Under the pieces are notes generated by a model, which saw only the letters and a list, made by a program, of their open reading frames with translations, was not told where the DNA came from and made no database searches. The position numbers and the translations under genes were made by a program. Of a stretch of DNA of 64,000 nucleotides, positions 52,045-60,605 are shown in pieces (within the stretch, counting starts at the first letter, position 1; the number at the start of each line of letters is the position of its first letter). The stretch is from NCEH01 sp043195195 (lineage in GTDB: Bacteria; Pseudomonadota; Alphaproteobacteria; Rhizobiales; Xanthobacteraceae): contig NZ_JBAFWT010000024.1 in assembly GCF_043195195.1 (NCBI RefSeq), positions 1 through 64,000 of the forward strand, written 5' to 3'.

Positions 52045-54999
52045 ATGTCGCGTGCGGACCAGAACGAACAGCTTCTCGCCACCTCCTTTCTTTATGGAGG
52101 TAACGCTCAGTGGATCGACGACCTCTATGCCCGCTACGAAGCTGATCCAGCTTCGGTGGACGCGCAGTGGCAGAGCTTCTTCGCGGCACTGAACGAAGAC
52201 CCCGCCCAGGTTCGCAGGAACGCCGACGGCGCCTCCTGGAAAAAGCCGGGCTGGCCGATCCATGCCAATGGAGAACTGGTCTCGGCCCTCGACGGCAATT
52301 GGATCGAGGTCGAGAAGAAGGTCTCGGACAAGGTCCAGGCCAAGGCCCAGAAGTCGGGCATCGAGCTTTCCTCCACCGACGTGCAGCAGGCGACGCGCGA
52401 TTCCGTGAAGGCGCTGATGATGATCCGCGCCTATCGCATGCGCGGCCATCTGCATGCCGATCTCGACCCGCTCAAGCTCACCCCGCCGCGCGAGGCGCCC
52501 GAGCTGGACCCGGTGTCCTACGGCTTCTATGAGGCCGATCTCGACCGCAAGATCTTCATCGACAACGTGCTCGGGCTGGAATTCGCCACCGTGCGCGAGA
52601 TGATCGCCATCCTGCGCCGCACCTATTGCCGCACCATCGGCGTCGAGTTCATGCACATCTCCTCGCCCGAGGAGAAGGCCTGGATCCAGGAGCGCATCGA
52701 GGGGCCGGACAAGGAAGTGAGCTTCACCCGCGAGGGCAAGCGCGCGATCCTCAACAAGCTGGTGGAAGCCGAGGGCTTCGAGAAGTTCCTCGACGTCAAA
52801 TATACCGGCACCAAGCGCTTCGGCCTGGACGGTGGCGAAAGCCTGATCCCGGCGCTGGAGCAGATCATCAAGCGCGGCGGCAGCCTCGGCGTCGAGGATA
52901 TCGTGTTCGGCATGGCCCATCGCGGCCGCCTGAACGCCCTGACGCAGGTGATGGGCAAGCCGCACCGCGCGCTGTTCCACGAGTTCAAGGGTGGCTCCTG
53001 GGCGCCTGACGAGGTCGAGGGCTCCGGCGACGTGAAGTACCATCTCGGTGCCTCGTCCGACCGCGAGTTCGACGGCAACAAGGTCCATATCTCGCTGACC
53101 GCGAACCCCTCGCACCTGGAGATCGTCGATCCCGTGGTGCTCGGCAAGGCGCGCGCCAAGCAGGACCAGTTGAAGGACAGCGAGCGCGTGAAGGTACTGC
53201 CGCTGCTGATCCACGGCGATGCCGCCTTCGCCGGCCAGGGCGTGGTCGCCGAATGCCTCGGTCTCTCCGGCCTGAAGGGTCACCGCACCGGCGGCTCGAT
53301 CCATTTCATCATCAACAACCAGATCGGCTTCACCACCAATCCGCGCTATTCGCGCTCCTCGCCCTATCCGTCCGATGTGGCGAAGATGATCGAGGCGCCG
53401 ATCTTCCACGTGAACGGCGACGATCCCGAAGCGGTGACCTTCTGCGCCAAGGTGGCGATCGAGTTCCGCCAGCGGTTCCACAAGCCTGTCGTCATCGACA
53501 TGTTCTGCTACCGCCGCTACGGCCATAACGAAGGCGACGAGCCTTCGTTCACCCAGCCGCACATGTACAAGGTGATCCGCCAGCATCCCGGCGTGCTCGA
53601 TCTCTATTCCAATCGCCTAGTGGAAGAAGGCGTGCTGGAGCCCGCCGAGGCGGACAAGCTGCGCGCCGCATGGCGCGAGCGGCTGGAAGGCGAATACGAG
53701 GCCGGCCAAGCTTATAAGCCCAACAAGGCGGATTGGCTGGACGGCCGCTGGGCCGGCTTCAAGGCGATCCACGAGGATGACGATCCGCGCCGCGGCGACA
53801 CGGGCGTCGCGCTCGATCGCCTGAAGGATATCGGCGCGAAGATCACCCGCGTGCCGGAGGGCTTCACGGTCCACCGCACCATCCAGCGCTTCCTCGACAA
53901 CCGCCGCAACGCGATCGAGACCGGCGAGGGGATCGACTGGGCGACCGGCGAGGCCCTGGCCTTCTGCTCACTTCTGGAAGAAGGCAACCCGGTGCGCCTG
54001 TCCGGCCAGGATGTGGAGCGCGGCACCTTCTCGCAGCGCCATTCGGTGCTGACCGACCAGGAGAATGAGGCGCGCTACAAGCCGTTCAACCATCTCAGCG
54101 CCGATCAGGCCAAGTACGAGGTCATCAATTCGATGCTCTCGGAGGAGGCGGTGCTGGGCTTTGAATATGGCTACACCCTCTCCGAGCCCAACACCCTGGT
54201 GTTGTGGGAAGCGCAGTTCGGCGACTTCGCCAACGGCGCGCAGGTGGTGTTCGACCAGTTCATCTCCTCGGGCGAGCGCAAGTGGCTGCGCATGTCGGGC
54301 CTCGTGTGCCTGCTGCCGCACGGCTATGAGGGCCAGGGGCCGGAGCATTCCTCCGCCCGCCTGGAGCGCTATCTGCAGATGTGCGCGGAAGACAATATGC
54401 AGGTGGCCAACGTCACGACGCCTGCCAATTACTTCCACATCCTGCGCCGCCAGATGAAGCGGGAGTTCCGCAAGCCGCTCATCCTGATGACGCCGAAGTC
54501 GTTGCTGCGTCACAAGCGGGCGGTCTCCAGCCTGTCGGACCTGGCGCAGGGCACCACGTTCCATCGCATCCTGTTCGACGATGCCCAGTCGCATCCGACC
54601 GCGGATTCGGTGAAGCTGGTGGCGGACGACAAGATCCGCCGCGTGGTGCTGTGCACCGGCAAGGTCTATTACGACCTCTATGAGGAGCGCGAGAAGCGCG
54701 GAACCACCGACGTGTATCTGATGCGCGTCGAGCAATTGTTCCCGTTCCCGCTCAAGACCCTGGTTCAGGAACTCGCGCGCTTCAAGAACGCGGAAGTGGT
54801 CTGGTGCCAGGAAGAGCCGAAGAACCAGGGCGCCTGGGCCTTCGTGCAACCCTATCTGGAATGGGTGCTGGAGAATATCGGCGCCGCTTCCAAGCGTCCG
54901 CGTTATGCCGGCCGTCCGGCATCCGCGGCCACTGCCACCGGGCTCATGTCCAAGCATCTCGCGCAACTGAAGGCGTTCCTCGAGGACGCCCTCAGCTGA
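52045..54999 (+). CDS. sucA: 2-oxoglutarate dehydrogenase E1 component
   Basis: A 984-residue ThDP-dependent decarboxylase, the E1 of the 2-oxoglutarate dehydrogenase complex. The N-terminal E2-binding part shows LYGGNAQWIDDLYARYEADP. The catalytic part shows FGMAHRGRLNALTQVMGKP, the ThDP/Mg region GDAAFAGQGVVAE to NNQIGFTTNP, and RRYGHNEGDEPSFTQP. HGYEGQGPEHSSARLERYLQ lies in the transketolase-like domain. It makes succinyl-dihydrolipoyl-E2 from 2-oxoglutarate. The normal length; sucB follows after 51 bases. Confidence 0.97.
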   Translation: MSRADQNEQLLATSFLYGGNAQWIDDLYARYEADPASVDAQWQSFFAALNEDPAQVRRNADGASWKKPGWPIHANGELVSALDGNWIEVEKKVSDKVQAKAQKSGIELSSTDVQQATRDSVKALMMIRAYRMRGHLHADLDPLKLTPPREAPELDPVSYGFYEADLDRKIFIDNVLGLEFATVREMIAILRRTYCRTIGVEFMHISSPEEKAWIQERIEGPDKEVSFTREGKRAILNKLVEAEGFEKFLDVKYTGTKRFGLDGGESLIPALEQIIKRGGSLGVEDIVFGMAHRGRLNALTQVMGKPHRALFHEFKGGSWAPDEVEGSGDVKYHLGASSDREFDGNKVHISLTANPSHLEIVDPVVLGKARAKQDQLKDSERVKVLPLLIHGDAAFAGQGVVAECLGLSGLKGHRTGGSIHFIINNQIGFTTNPRYSRSSPYPSDVAKMIEAPIFHVNGDDPEAVTFCAKVAIEFRQRFHKPVVIDMFCYRRYGHNEGDEPSFTQPHMYKVIRQHPGVLDLYSNRLVEEGVLEPAEADKLRAAWRERLEGEYEAGQAYKPNKADWLDGRWAGFKAIHEDDDPRRGDTGVALDRLKDIGAKITRVPEGFTVHRTIQRFLDNRRNAIETGEGIDWATGEALAFCSLLEEGNPVRLSGQDVERGTFSQRHSVLTDQENEARYKPFNHLSADQAKYEVINSMLSEEAVLGFEYGYTLSEPNTLVLWEAQFGDFANGAQVVFDQFISSGERKWLRMSGLVCLLPHGYEGQGPEHSSARLERYLQMCAEDNMQVANVTTPANYFHILRRQMKREFRKPLILMTPKSLLRHKRAVSSLSDLAQGTTFHRILFDDAQSHPTADSVKLVADDKIRRVVLCTGKVYYDLYEEREKRGTTDVYLMRVEQLFPFPLKTLVQELARFKNAEVVWCQEEPKNQGAWAFVQPYLEWVLENIGAASKRPRYAGRPASAATATGLMSKHLAQLKAFLEDALS

Positions 55000-55050
55000 G
55001 GACAGGCTCTCTCGCTCGACAACCCGCCCCAACGAAAGAAGACGATCCCC

Positions 55051-56280
55051 ATGGCCACCGAGATCCGCGTTCCAACGCTCGGCGAATCCGTGACGGAAGC
55101 GACCATCGGCAAGTGGTTCAAGAAGCCGGGCGAGGCGGTGAAAGCCGACGAGCCTCTGGTTGAGCTTGAAACCGACAAGGTCACCGTGGAAGTGCCGGCG
55201 CCCGTCGCCGGCGTGCTGTCCGAAATCGTCGCCAAGGATGGCGAGACGGTCGGCGTCGGCGCCCTGCTCGGCATGCTCGGCGAGGGCTCCGGCGCCGCTG
55301 CGGCGCCGGCCGCGAAGGCTGAAGCCCCCAAGGCTGCGGCTGCAGCTCCGGCCAAGCCCGCGCCCGCCACGCCCGCGCCCGCCAAGGCCGCGACCTCCGA
55401 CGCCAACGGCCCCGCCGTCGCCCGCATTGCCGCCGAAAGCGGCGTGTCGCCGGCGGGCGTGGACGGTTCCGGCAAGGATGGCCGGGTGACCAAGGGCGAC
55501 ATGCTCGCGGCCGTCTCCGCTGCCCAGTCGGCGGTTCCGGCCCCCGTCGCGGCGCGCGCGCCCTCCAGCGCCGAGGATGCGGCGCTCGAAGAGCGCGTGA
55601 AGATGACCAAGCTGCGGCAGACCATTGCCCGCCGCCTGAAGGACGCCCAGAACACCGCCGCCATGCTGACCACGTTCAACGACGTGGACATGAGCGGCGT
55701 CATGGGCCTGCGCGCCCAGTTCAAGGATGCCTTCGAGAAGAAGCACGGCACCAAGCTCGGCTTCATGGGCTTCTTCACCAAGGCGGTGATCCAGGCCCTG
55801 AAGGACATCCCGGCGGTCAACGCCGAGATCGACGGGCAGGATCTGGTCTATAAGAATTATTACAACATCGGCATCGCCGTCGGCACCGAGAAGGGCCTCG
55901 TGGTTCCGGTGGTGCGCGATGCCGACCGGATGTCGGTCGCCGAGATCGAGAAGGCGATTGCCGCCTACGGCCGCAAGGCCCGCGACGGCAAGCTCGGCAT
56001 CGAGGACATGCAGGGCGGCACCTTCACCATCACCAACGGTGGCATCTATGGCTCGCTGATGTCCACGCCGATCCTCAACGCGCCGCAGTCGGGCATTCTC
56101 GGCATGCACCGCATCGAGGAGCGTCCGGTGGCCATCAAGGGCCAAGTGGTGATCCGCCCGATGATGTATCTCGCCCTCTCCTACGACCACCGCATCGTCG
56201 ACGGCCGCGAGGCCGTGACCTTCCTGGTGCGGGTCAAGGAGACCCTGGAAGATCCGGCGCGCCTGGTTCTGGATCTCTGA
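55051..56280 (+). CDS. sucB: 2-oxoglutarate dehydrogenase E2, dihydrolipoyl succinyltransferase
   Basis: A 409-residue E2 subunit. The single lipoyl domain has lipoylated Lys43 (ELETDKVTVEVP). An Ala/Pro-rich flexible linker (about 82-118) is followed by the peripheral subunit-binding domain (PAVARIAAESGV to GRVTKGDML). The C-terminal acetyltransferase-type catalytic domain carries His380 in SYDHRIVDGREAV. It moves the succinyl group to CoA and forms the core of the complex. A two-hairpin repeat separates it from lpd. Confidence 0.96.
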   Translation: MATEIRVPTLGESVTEATIGKWFKKPGEAVKADEPLVELETDKVTVEVPAPVAGVLSEIVAKDGETVGVGALLGMLGEGSGAAAAPAAKAEAPKAAAAAPAKPAPATPAPAKAATSDANGPAVARIAAESGVSPAGVDGSGKDGRVTKGDMLAAVSAAQSAVPAPVAARAPSSAEDAALEERVKMTKLRQTIARRLKDAQNTAAMLTTFNDVDMSGVMGLRAQFKDAFEKKHGTKLGFMGFFTKAVIQALKDIPAVNAEIDGQDLVYKNYYNIGIAVGTEKGLVVPVVRDADRMSVAEIEKAIAAYGRKARDGKLGIEDMQGGTFTITNGGIYGSLMSTPILNAPQSGILGMHRIEERPVAIKGQVVIRPMMYLALSYDHRIVDGREAVTFLVRVKETLEDPARLVLDL

Positions 56281-56298
56281 CGTTCGAATATCTTCCGC

Positions 56299-56372
56299 CG
56301 TCATGCCCGGGCAGTGCCCGGGCATCCACGCGACGCCCGGCGAACGTGGGTGGCCGGGCCCGGCCGTGACGA
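56299..56372. repeat. Palindromic repeat, GTCATGC family (copy 2)
   Basis: A perfect ten-base hairpin ATGCCCGGGC/GCCCGGGCAT with a three-base loop (56303-56325), then a second GGCCGGGCCCGGCC hairpin (about 56351-56364) ending in GTGACG. Same layout as 18652-18760. It lies in the 110-base space between sucB and lpd and may adjust relative expression of E3. Confidence 0.7.
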
Positions 56373-56390
56373 CCTGATCGGAGTAGCCTC

Positions 56391-57794
56391 ATGTCCTACG
56401 ATCTCCTCATCATCGGTACCGGTCCCGGCGGCTATGTGTGCGCCATTCGCGCGGCCCAGCTCGGCCTCAAGGTCGCGGTGGTGGAGAAGCGCGCCACCCA
56501 TGGCGGCACTTGCCTGAACGTCGGCTGCATTCCGTCCAAGGCCCTGCTCTACGCCTCCGAATTCTTCGAGGAAGCCGGCCACAAGTTCGCCAGCATGGGC
56601 ATCGGCGTCGGCACCCCGACGCTTGATCTGCCCGCCATGCTCGCCTTCAAGGACAAGGGCGTCGACGGCAATGTGAAGGGCGTTGAGTTCCTGCTGAAGA
56701 AGAACAAGGTCGACGTCTATTTCGGCGCCGGCAAGATTCTCAGCGCCGGCAAGGTTGAGGTCACCCTCAATGCCGACGGCACCAAGCAGGTGGTCGAGAC
56801 CAAGAATATCGTCATCGCCACCGGCTCCGACGTGGCGCAGCTTCCTGGCGTCACCATCGACGAGCAGCGCATCGTCTCCTCCACCGGCGCGCTGACACTG
56901 GCGAAGGTGCCGGGCAAGATGGTTGTTGTCGGCGCGGGCGTGATCGGCCTGGAGCTGGGCAGCGTGTGGCGCCGGCTCGGCGCGCAGGTGACCGTGGTTG
57001 AATATCTCGACCGCATCCTGCCGGGCATGGACGGCGATGTGGCCAAATCCTTCCAGCGCATCCTCGCCAAGCAGGGCTTCGACTTCAAGCTCGGCACCAA
57101 GGTCACGGGCGTCGACACCAAGGGCAAGACCCTGAAGGTCTCCATCGAGCCCGCCGCCGGCGGCGCAGCCGAGACGCTGGAAGCGGATGTGGTTCTGGTG
57201 GCCATCGGCCGCGTCGCCTACACCGCCGGCCTCGGCCTCGCGGAAATCGGCGTCGAGACCGACGCGCGTGGCCGCGTGGTGGTGGATTCCCACTTCAAGT
57301 CGAATGTGGACGGCATCTATGCCATCGGCGACGTGATCGCCGGACCGATGCTGGCCCACAAGGCCGAGGACGAGGGCGTCGCCGCCGCGGAGATCCTGGC
57401 CGGCAAGGCGGGTCACGTGAATTACGACGTGATCCCCGGCGTGGTCTATACCTTCCCCGAGGTCGCCTCGGTCGGCAAGACCGAGGAAGAGCTCAAAGAG
57501 GCAGGCATTGCCTACAACGTGGGCAAGTTCCCCTTCACGGCCAACGGCCGCGCCAAGGTGAACAACACCCCGGACGGGTTCGTGAAGATCCTCGCGGACG
57601 CGGCCACCGACAAGGTGCTGGGGGCCCACATCATCGGCCCCGAGGCCGGCGAAATGATCCATGAATGCGCCGTGCTGATGGAGTTCGGCGGCTCGTCCGA
57701 GGATCTCGCCCGCACCTGCCATGCCCATCCCACCCGCTCGGAAGCGGTGAAGGAAGCGGCGATGGCGGTGGAAAAGCGCGCCATCCACATGTGA
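56391..57794 (+). CDS. lpd: Dihydrolipoyl dehydrogenase (E3)
   Basis: A 467-residue flavoprotein that reoxidises dihydrolipoamide with NAD. The FAD motif is GTGPGGYVCAIRAAQ, and the redox pair is Cys41 and Cys46 (GGTCLNVGCIPSKALL). The NAD motif is VVVGAGVIGLELGSVW, the second FAD region YAIGDVIAGPMLAHKAEDEG, and the catalytic His-Glu pair lies in CHAHPTRSEAVKEA. It completes the 2-oxoglutarate dehydrogenase complex with SucA and SucB. GGAGTAGCCTC precedes the start. Confidence 0.96.
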   Translation: MSYDLLIIGTGPGGYVCAIRAAQLGLKVAVVEKRATHGGTCLNVGCIPSKALLYASEFFEEAGHKFASMGIGVGTPTLDLPAMLAFKDKGVDGNVKGVEFLLKKNKVDVYFGAGKILSAGKVEVTLNADGTKQVVETKNIVIATGSDVAQLPGVTIDEQRIVSSTGALTLAKVPGKMVVVGAGVIGLELGSVWRRLGAQVTVVEYLDRILPGMDGDVAKSFQRILAKQGFDFKLGTKVTGVDTKGKTLKVSIEPAAGGAAETLEADVVLVAIGRVAYTAGLGLAEIGVETDARGRVVVDSHFKSNVDGIYAIGDVIAGPMLAHKAEDEGVAAAEILAGKAGHVNYDVIPGVVYTFPEVASVGKTEEELKEAGIAYNVGKFPFTANGRAKVNNTPDGFVKILADAATDKVLGAHIIGPEAGEMIHECAVLMEFGGSSEDLARTCHAHPTRSEAVKEAAMAVEKRAIHM

Positions 57795-57801
57795 GGCCTC
57801 T

Positions 57802-57828
57802 GCGGGCCGCCGGATGTCGGCGGCCCGC
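57802..57828 (+). terminator. Hairpin after lpd
   Basis: GCGGGCCGCCG, five-base loop, CGGCGGCCCGC: a perfect eleven-base stem beginning eight bases after the lpd stop. No T-run follows, but the strength and place make it the likely end of the suc-lpd transcript. Confidence 0.65.
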
Positions 57829-57842
57829 GCTCAGGTTTGCGT

Positions 57843-57998
57843 TCAGGTTCGCTTGCTGGGAATCGGCGCGGAAACCGTGACCGTCGAATCCGTCGTGACC
57901 ACGTCATTGGCGGCCTCCGGCGGGCAATTGGCGAAGGCAGGTGCAGACAGTCCGGCGGCGAACACGGCGGCGCACAGCGCCTGGGTCAGAGTTTTCAT
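57843..57998 (-). CDS. Very small exported hypothetical protein
   Basis: A 51-residue reading frame with a clear signal peptide (MKTLTQALCAAVFAAGLSAP then AFA, cleaved near residue 23) and a mature part of about 28 residues, ANCPPEAANDVVTTDSTVTV and a basic end. Small exported proteins of this shape occur in Hyphomicrobiales, but no function is known. AGG lies close to the ATG; the ribosome site is modest. Confidence 0.5.
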   Translation of the reverse strand: MKTLTQALCAAVFAAGLSAPAFANCPPEAANDVVTTDSTVTVSAPIPSKRT

Positions 57999-58197
57999 CC
58001 TGCCATTCCCTGTTGCATGCCGCAGGACGCAGCCTTGCGGGTGGGGAAAGCTAAGCAAACTTCGCGCCAAAATTGCATCGCGCCAAAGACGGGAGCGTTT
58101 TTCCGCGCGTCACAACCCGCCGCCCTCAACCCGCCGCCCTTTCCGTCTAGCCGCGTGTGGCCTCAGGGGCACGGCGCCGCGCGTGCCTCCGGCGGCC

Positions 58198-58605
58198 TCA
58201 TGTGGCGCTGAAGGTCACCGCTTCGATGCGCCAGCCGTCGGGGTCGAGCAGGAAGCCGGCGTAATAATCCGGGCCATAGGCGGGCCGGGGACCGGGGGCG
58301 CCATTGTCCGTGCCGCCAGCGTTCAGGCCGGCCGCATGGAACGCATGCACCGCCGCCCGGTCCTTGGCCTTGAAGCACAGGTGGGTTCCCGGTGGGCACC
58401 CGATGGGCGCGCCCTTGCGCTCCTCCAACCAGAACGGCGGGGTCTGCGCGGGATCTGCGTCCTGCGGACCGAAGCCGGCAGACCGCGTCGCGGCGGGGTC
58501 GTCATACAGCGCGGCGCGCACGATGCCGAGCGGGGCGAGCACCGCCTCATAAAAGGCCATCGCACGGTCGAGGTCCGTGACGCCGATGGAAAGATGGTCG
58601 AACAT
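58198..58605 (-). CDS. VOC-family (glyoxalase-like) protein
   Basis: A 135-residue vicinal-oxygen-chelate protein. It opens with FDHLSIGVTDLDRAMAFYEA, then LAPLGI, and ends with YYAGFLLDPDGWRIEAVTF, the paired beta-alpha-beta modules of the family. His4 and the late Glu (RIEAV) are at metal-ligand places. Members include glyoxalase I, dioxygenases and antibiotic-binding proteins, so the reaction is unknown. A single gene. Confidence 0.85.
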   Translation of the reverse strand: MFDHLSIGVTDLDRAMAFYEAVLAPLGIVRAALYDDPAATRSAGFGPQDADPAQTPPFWLEERKGAPIGCPPGTHLCFKAKDRAAVHAFHAAGLNAGGTDNGAPGPRPAYGPDYYAGFLLDPDGWRIEAVTFSAT

Positions 58606-58856
58606 GGAGTGTCAGTCTCCTAGGGGTCGCGATTGGATAACAGTGTCGCTCGGGCGTGCAAGCGAGAGGCCAATGCCCGGCCCGGACGGCGCGACCGATC
58701 GCGCCACAGGCCATTGAAACGGTTCGGTTAGAACGCCATGTACCAGCGGCCTTGCTCTTGCATCGAGACCGGCAGGCTCGCTCGGGCGCGGGTCGCCGAT
58801 GGGATGGGCCGAATGCACCGGCCATGGGTTTGATGTTCGTGAAACAGATTGGGCCG

Positions 58857-59423
58857 ATGACCGTTCCTCCGCCTCCAGAACACAGCGCGCGCCCCGGCCG
58901 CTTCCACCCGCTCCTGGTGGTGCTGGCGCTGCTCTTCCTCGTCGAGGCCTGGCTCTGGCGGCACCTTGCCCCGGCTGTGCAGTGGTGCGCGGACCGGCTG
59001 CCGTTCGCGGCGTTCAAGGCCACCATCTCGCGCTGGGCGCACCGCTTGCCGCCCTATGGCGCGTTCTTCCTATTCCTCATTCCGCTGCTGCTGGTGGAGC
59101 CGCTTTACATCGTCGCGCTCTGGGCTTTCTCCCATCACCACTGGGTCCTTGGCACCGTCGCGGTGCTGCTGGAAAAGCTGGTGGGCGTCGCGCTGATGGC
59201 GTTTCTGTTCGATGTGTGCCGGGCGCAATTGCTGTCCATCGGCTGGTTCGCCTGGCTGTTCAACTGGCTGGTGCGGATCAAGACCTGGGCGGAGGCGGAG
59301 GTCGAGCCGGTGAAGCTGCGGGTGCATGCGCTGATGGCGCGCATCCGCGCGGCGCTTCCCGCCGACGGCGGCTTCTGGCAACGGGTGCGGGCGCTGCGGC
59401 GGCGGGCGTTCTCGCGCTCCTAG
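58857..59423 (+). CDS. Hypothetical membrane protein
   Basis: A membrane protein of 188 residues from the start chosen here; other in-frame ATG codons at 58824 and 58833 would add up to 11 residues. Three hydrophobic segments are visible: LLVVLALLFLVEAWLW, AFFLFLIPLLLVEPLYIVAL and VAVLLEKLVGVALMAFLFDV. The C-terminal part is basic and helical (VEPVKLRVHALMARIRAAL). It resembles uncharacterised alphaproteobacterial membrane proteins; no functional family was recognised. Confidence 0.65.
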   Translation: MTVPPPPEHSARPGRFHPLLVVLALLFLVEAWLWRHLAPAVQWCADRLPFAAFKATISRWAHRLPPYGAFFLFLIPLLLVEPLYIVALWAFSHHHWVLGTVAVLLEKLVGVALMAFLFDVCRAQLLSIGWFAWLFNWLVRIKTWAEAEVEPVKLRVHALMARIRAALPADGGFWQRVRALRRRAFSRS

Positions 59424-59482
59424 TCCCGGCCAAAGGAACGCCGCTTTCGGCGGGCTCCCTTGTCGGGGTCAAACCCCGAGGC

Positions 59483-60466
59483 TCAGGCGCGGGGATGAGC
59501 CGCGCGATAAGCCGCGAGCAGGTGCGTCTCGTCGAGGGCGGTATAGATCTGCGTGGTGGAGAGCGAGGCGTGGCCCAGCAATTCCTGGATCGCCCGCAAG
59601 TCGCCGCCGCGCGCCAGCAGATGGGTCGCGAAGGAATGGCGGAGCGCATGGGGGGTCGCGCTGTCCGGCAGGCCGAGTGCCCCGCGCATGCGCTCCACCG
59701 CGAGCTGGACGATGCGCGGCGAGAGCGGGCCGCCGCGCGTGCCGACAAACAACGGGCCGTCCGCCTCCAGCGGGTAGGGGCAGGCGCGTACATAGTCTGA
59801 AACCGCCGCGCGCACGGGCGCGATCAGCGGCACCATGCGGGTTTTGTTGCCCTTGCCCAGCACGGTGATGTGGTCGATCGCCCCGTCCTCGGGGATCTGC
59901 CCGGCCCGCAGGCCGAGCGCCTCGGAAATGCGCAGCCCGGCCCCATAGAGCAAGGCGAGCACGGCGGCGTCGCGGGTGAGCACCCAGATTTCCCGGTCTT
60001 CGCCGGCCCTGGTCTGCGGATCGGTCAGCGCGCGGGCGGACGAAACGGGGACGGGCTTGGGCAGGGCGCGGGCCACCTTCGGTGCCCGCACAGCGGCAAG
60101 GGCGGCGACCGAGCCCTGACCCTCGCGTTCCAGATGGCGGGCGAAGGAGCGCGCCGCCGCGAGCAGCCGCACCAGCGTGCGCGGGGCGACCCCCTCGGCC
60201 TTGCGTCCGGCAATGACCGCCCGCACATCGGACGGTTCGAGCGCGGCGAGATCGGCGAGGGTGGGCGCGCCGCCGAGATGGTCGGCGAGGCGGGCGAGCA
60301 CCAAGGCGAGGTCGCGCGCGTAAGCTTCCAAGGTCTTCGGTGACAATCGGCGTTCGTGGGCCAGGCGGGCGAGCCAGGCTTCCACCGCCGCGCGCATCTC
60401 GGGGCGCAGCAGCGCCACCAGTCCGGCAATGGCACGGTCCGCTTTCTGTGCGTCGCTCATGGCCAT
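59483..60466 (-). CDS. xerC: Tyrosine recombinase XerC
   Basis: A 327-residue tyrosine recombinase with all catalytic residues: Arg179 (GAGLRISEAL), Lys205 (LGKGNKTR), His273 and Arg276 (HALRHSFATHLL), His299 (LLGHASLSTTQIY) and the nucleophile Tyr308. The N-terminal SAM-like domain covers about 20-115. The lack of phage or island genes nearby and the housekeeping context favour XerC, which works with XerD and FtsK at dif to resolve chromosome dimers. It is a little longer than E. coli XerC. GAGGAGATC lies upstream of the start. Confidence 0.9.
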   Translation of the reverse strand: MAMSDAQKADRAIAGLVALLRPEMRAAVEAWLARLAHERRLSPKTLEAYARDLALVLARLADHLGGAPTLADLAALEPSDVRAVIAGRKAEGVAPRTLVRLLAAARSFARHLEREGQGSVAALAAVRAPKVARALPKPVPVSSARALTDPQTRAGEDREIWVLTRDAAVLALLYGAGLRISEALGLRAGQIPEDGAIDHITVLGKGNKTRMVPLIAPVRAAVSDYVRACPYPLEADGPLFVGTRGGPLSPRIVQLAVERMRGALGLPDSATPHALRHSFATHLLARGGDLRAIQELLGHASLSTTQIYTALDETHLLAAYRAAHPRA

Positions 60467-60544
60467 GTCGGGGATCTCCTCACGCGAGTGCCGAGCCTAA
60501 AGCCGCGGCCGTTAAAGAAGCGCTGTCGGCCCCTCTTGCGCGAA

Positions 60545-60588
60545 AGATATATCTAACGATATAAGTGCGGTGAACATATCTTTAGATA
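60545..60588 (+). promoter_or_regulatory. Inverted repeats upstream of the PadR gene
   Basis: Perfect palindrome AGATATATCT (60545-60554), overlapping inverted repeat ATATC/GATAT (60549-60562), and a second inverted repeat TATCTTTAGATA (60577-60588), all within 60 bases of the PadR start. PadR proteins usually repress their own gene through such AT-rich sites. Probable autoregulatory operator. Confidence 0.6.
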
Positions 60589-60605
60589 CATCTCAGGAGA
60601 ATCCC

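Noticed and set aside
51292..53586. A 764-codon open frame on the minus strand
   Set aside because: It is antisense to sucD and sucA, which have full family motifs. Its translation is rich in His, Arg, Asp and Ala, as expected from the complement of GC-rich codons.
53968..56325. A 785-codon open frame on the minus strand
   Set aside because: It is antisense to sucA and sucB; composition is typical of an antisense shadow and there is no ribosome site or domain.
59483..60466. Integrase of a mobile island
   Set aside because: The tyrosine recombinase has XerC length and motifs. No tRNA gene, attachment repeat, phage or transfer genes lie nearby.
60545..60554. AGATATATCT as a fifth site of the GntR palindrome
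   Set aside because: It shares the GATATATC core but differs at the outer bases, lies 50 kb away before a PadR gene, and is accompanied by a second inverted repeat that fits PadR autoregulation better.
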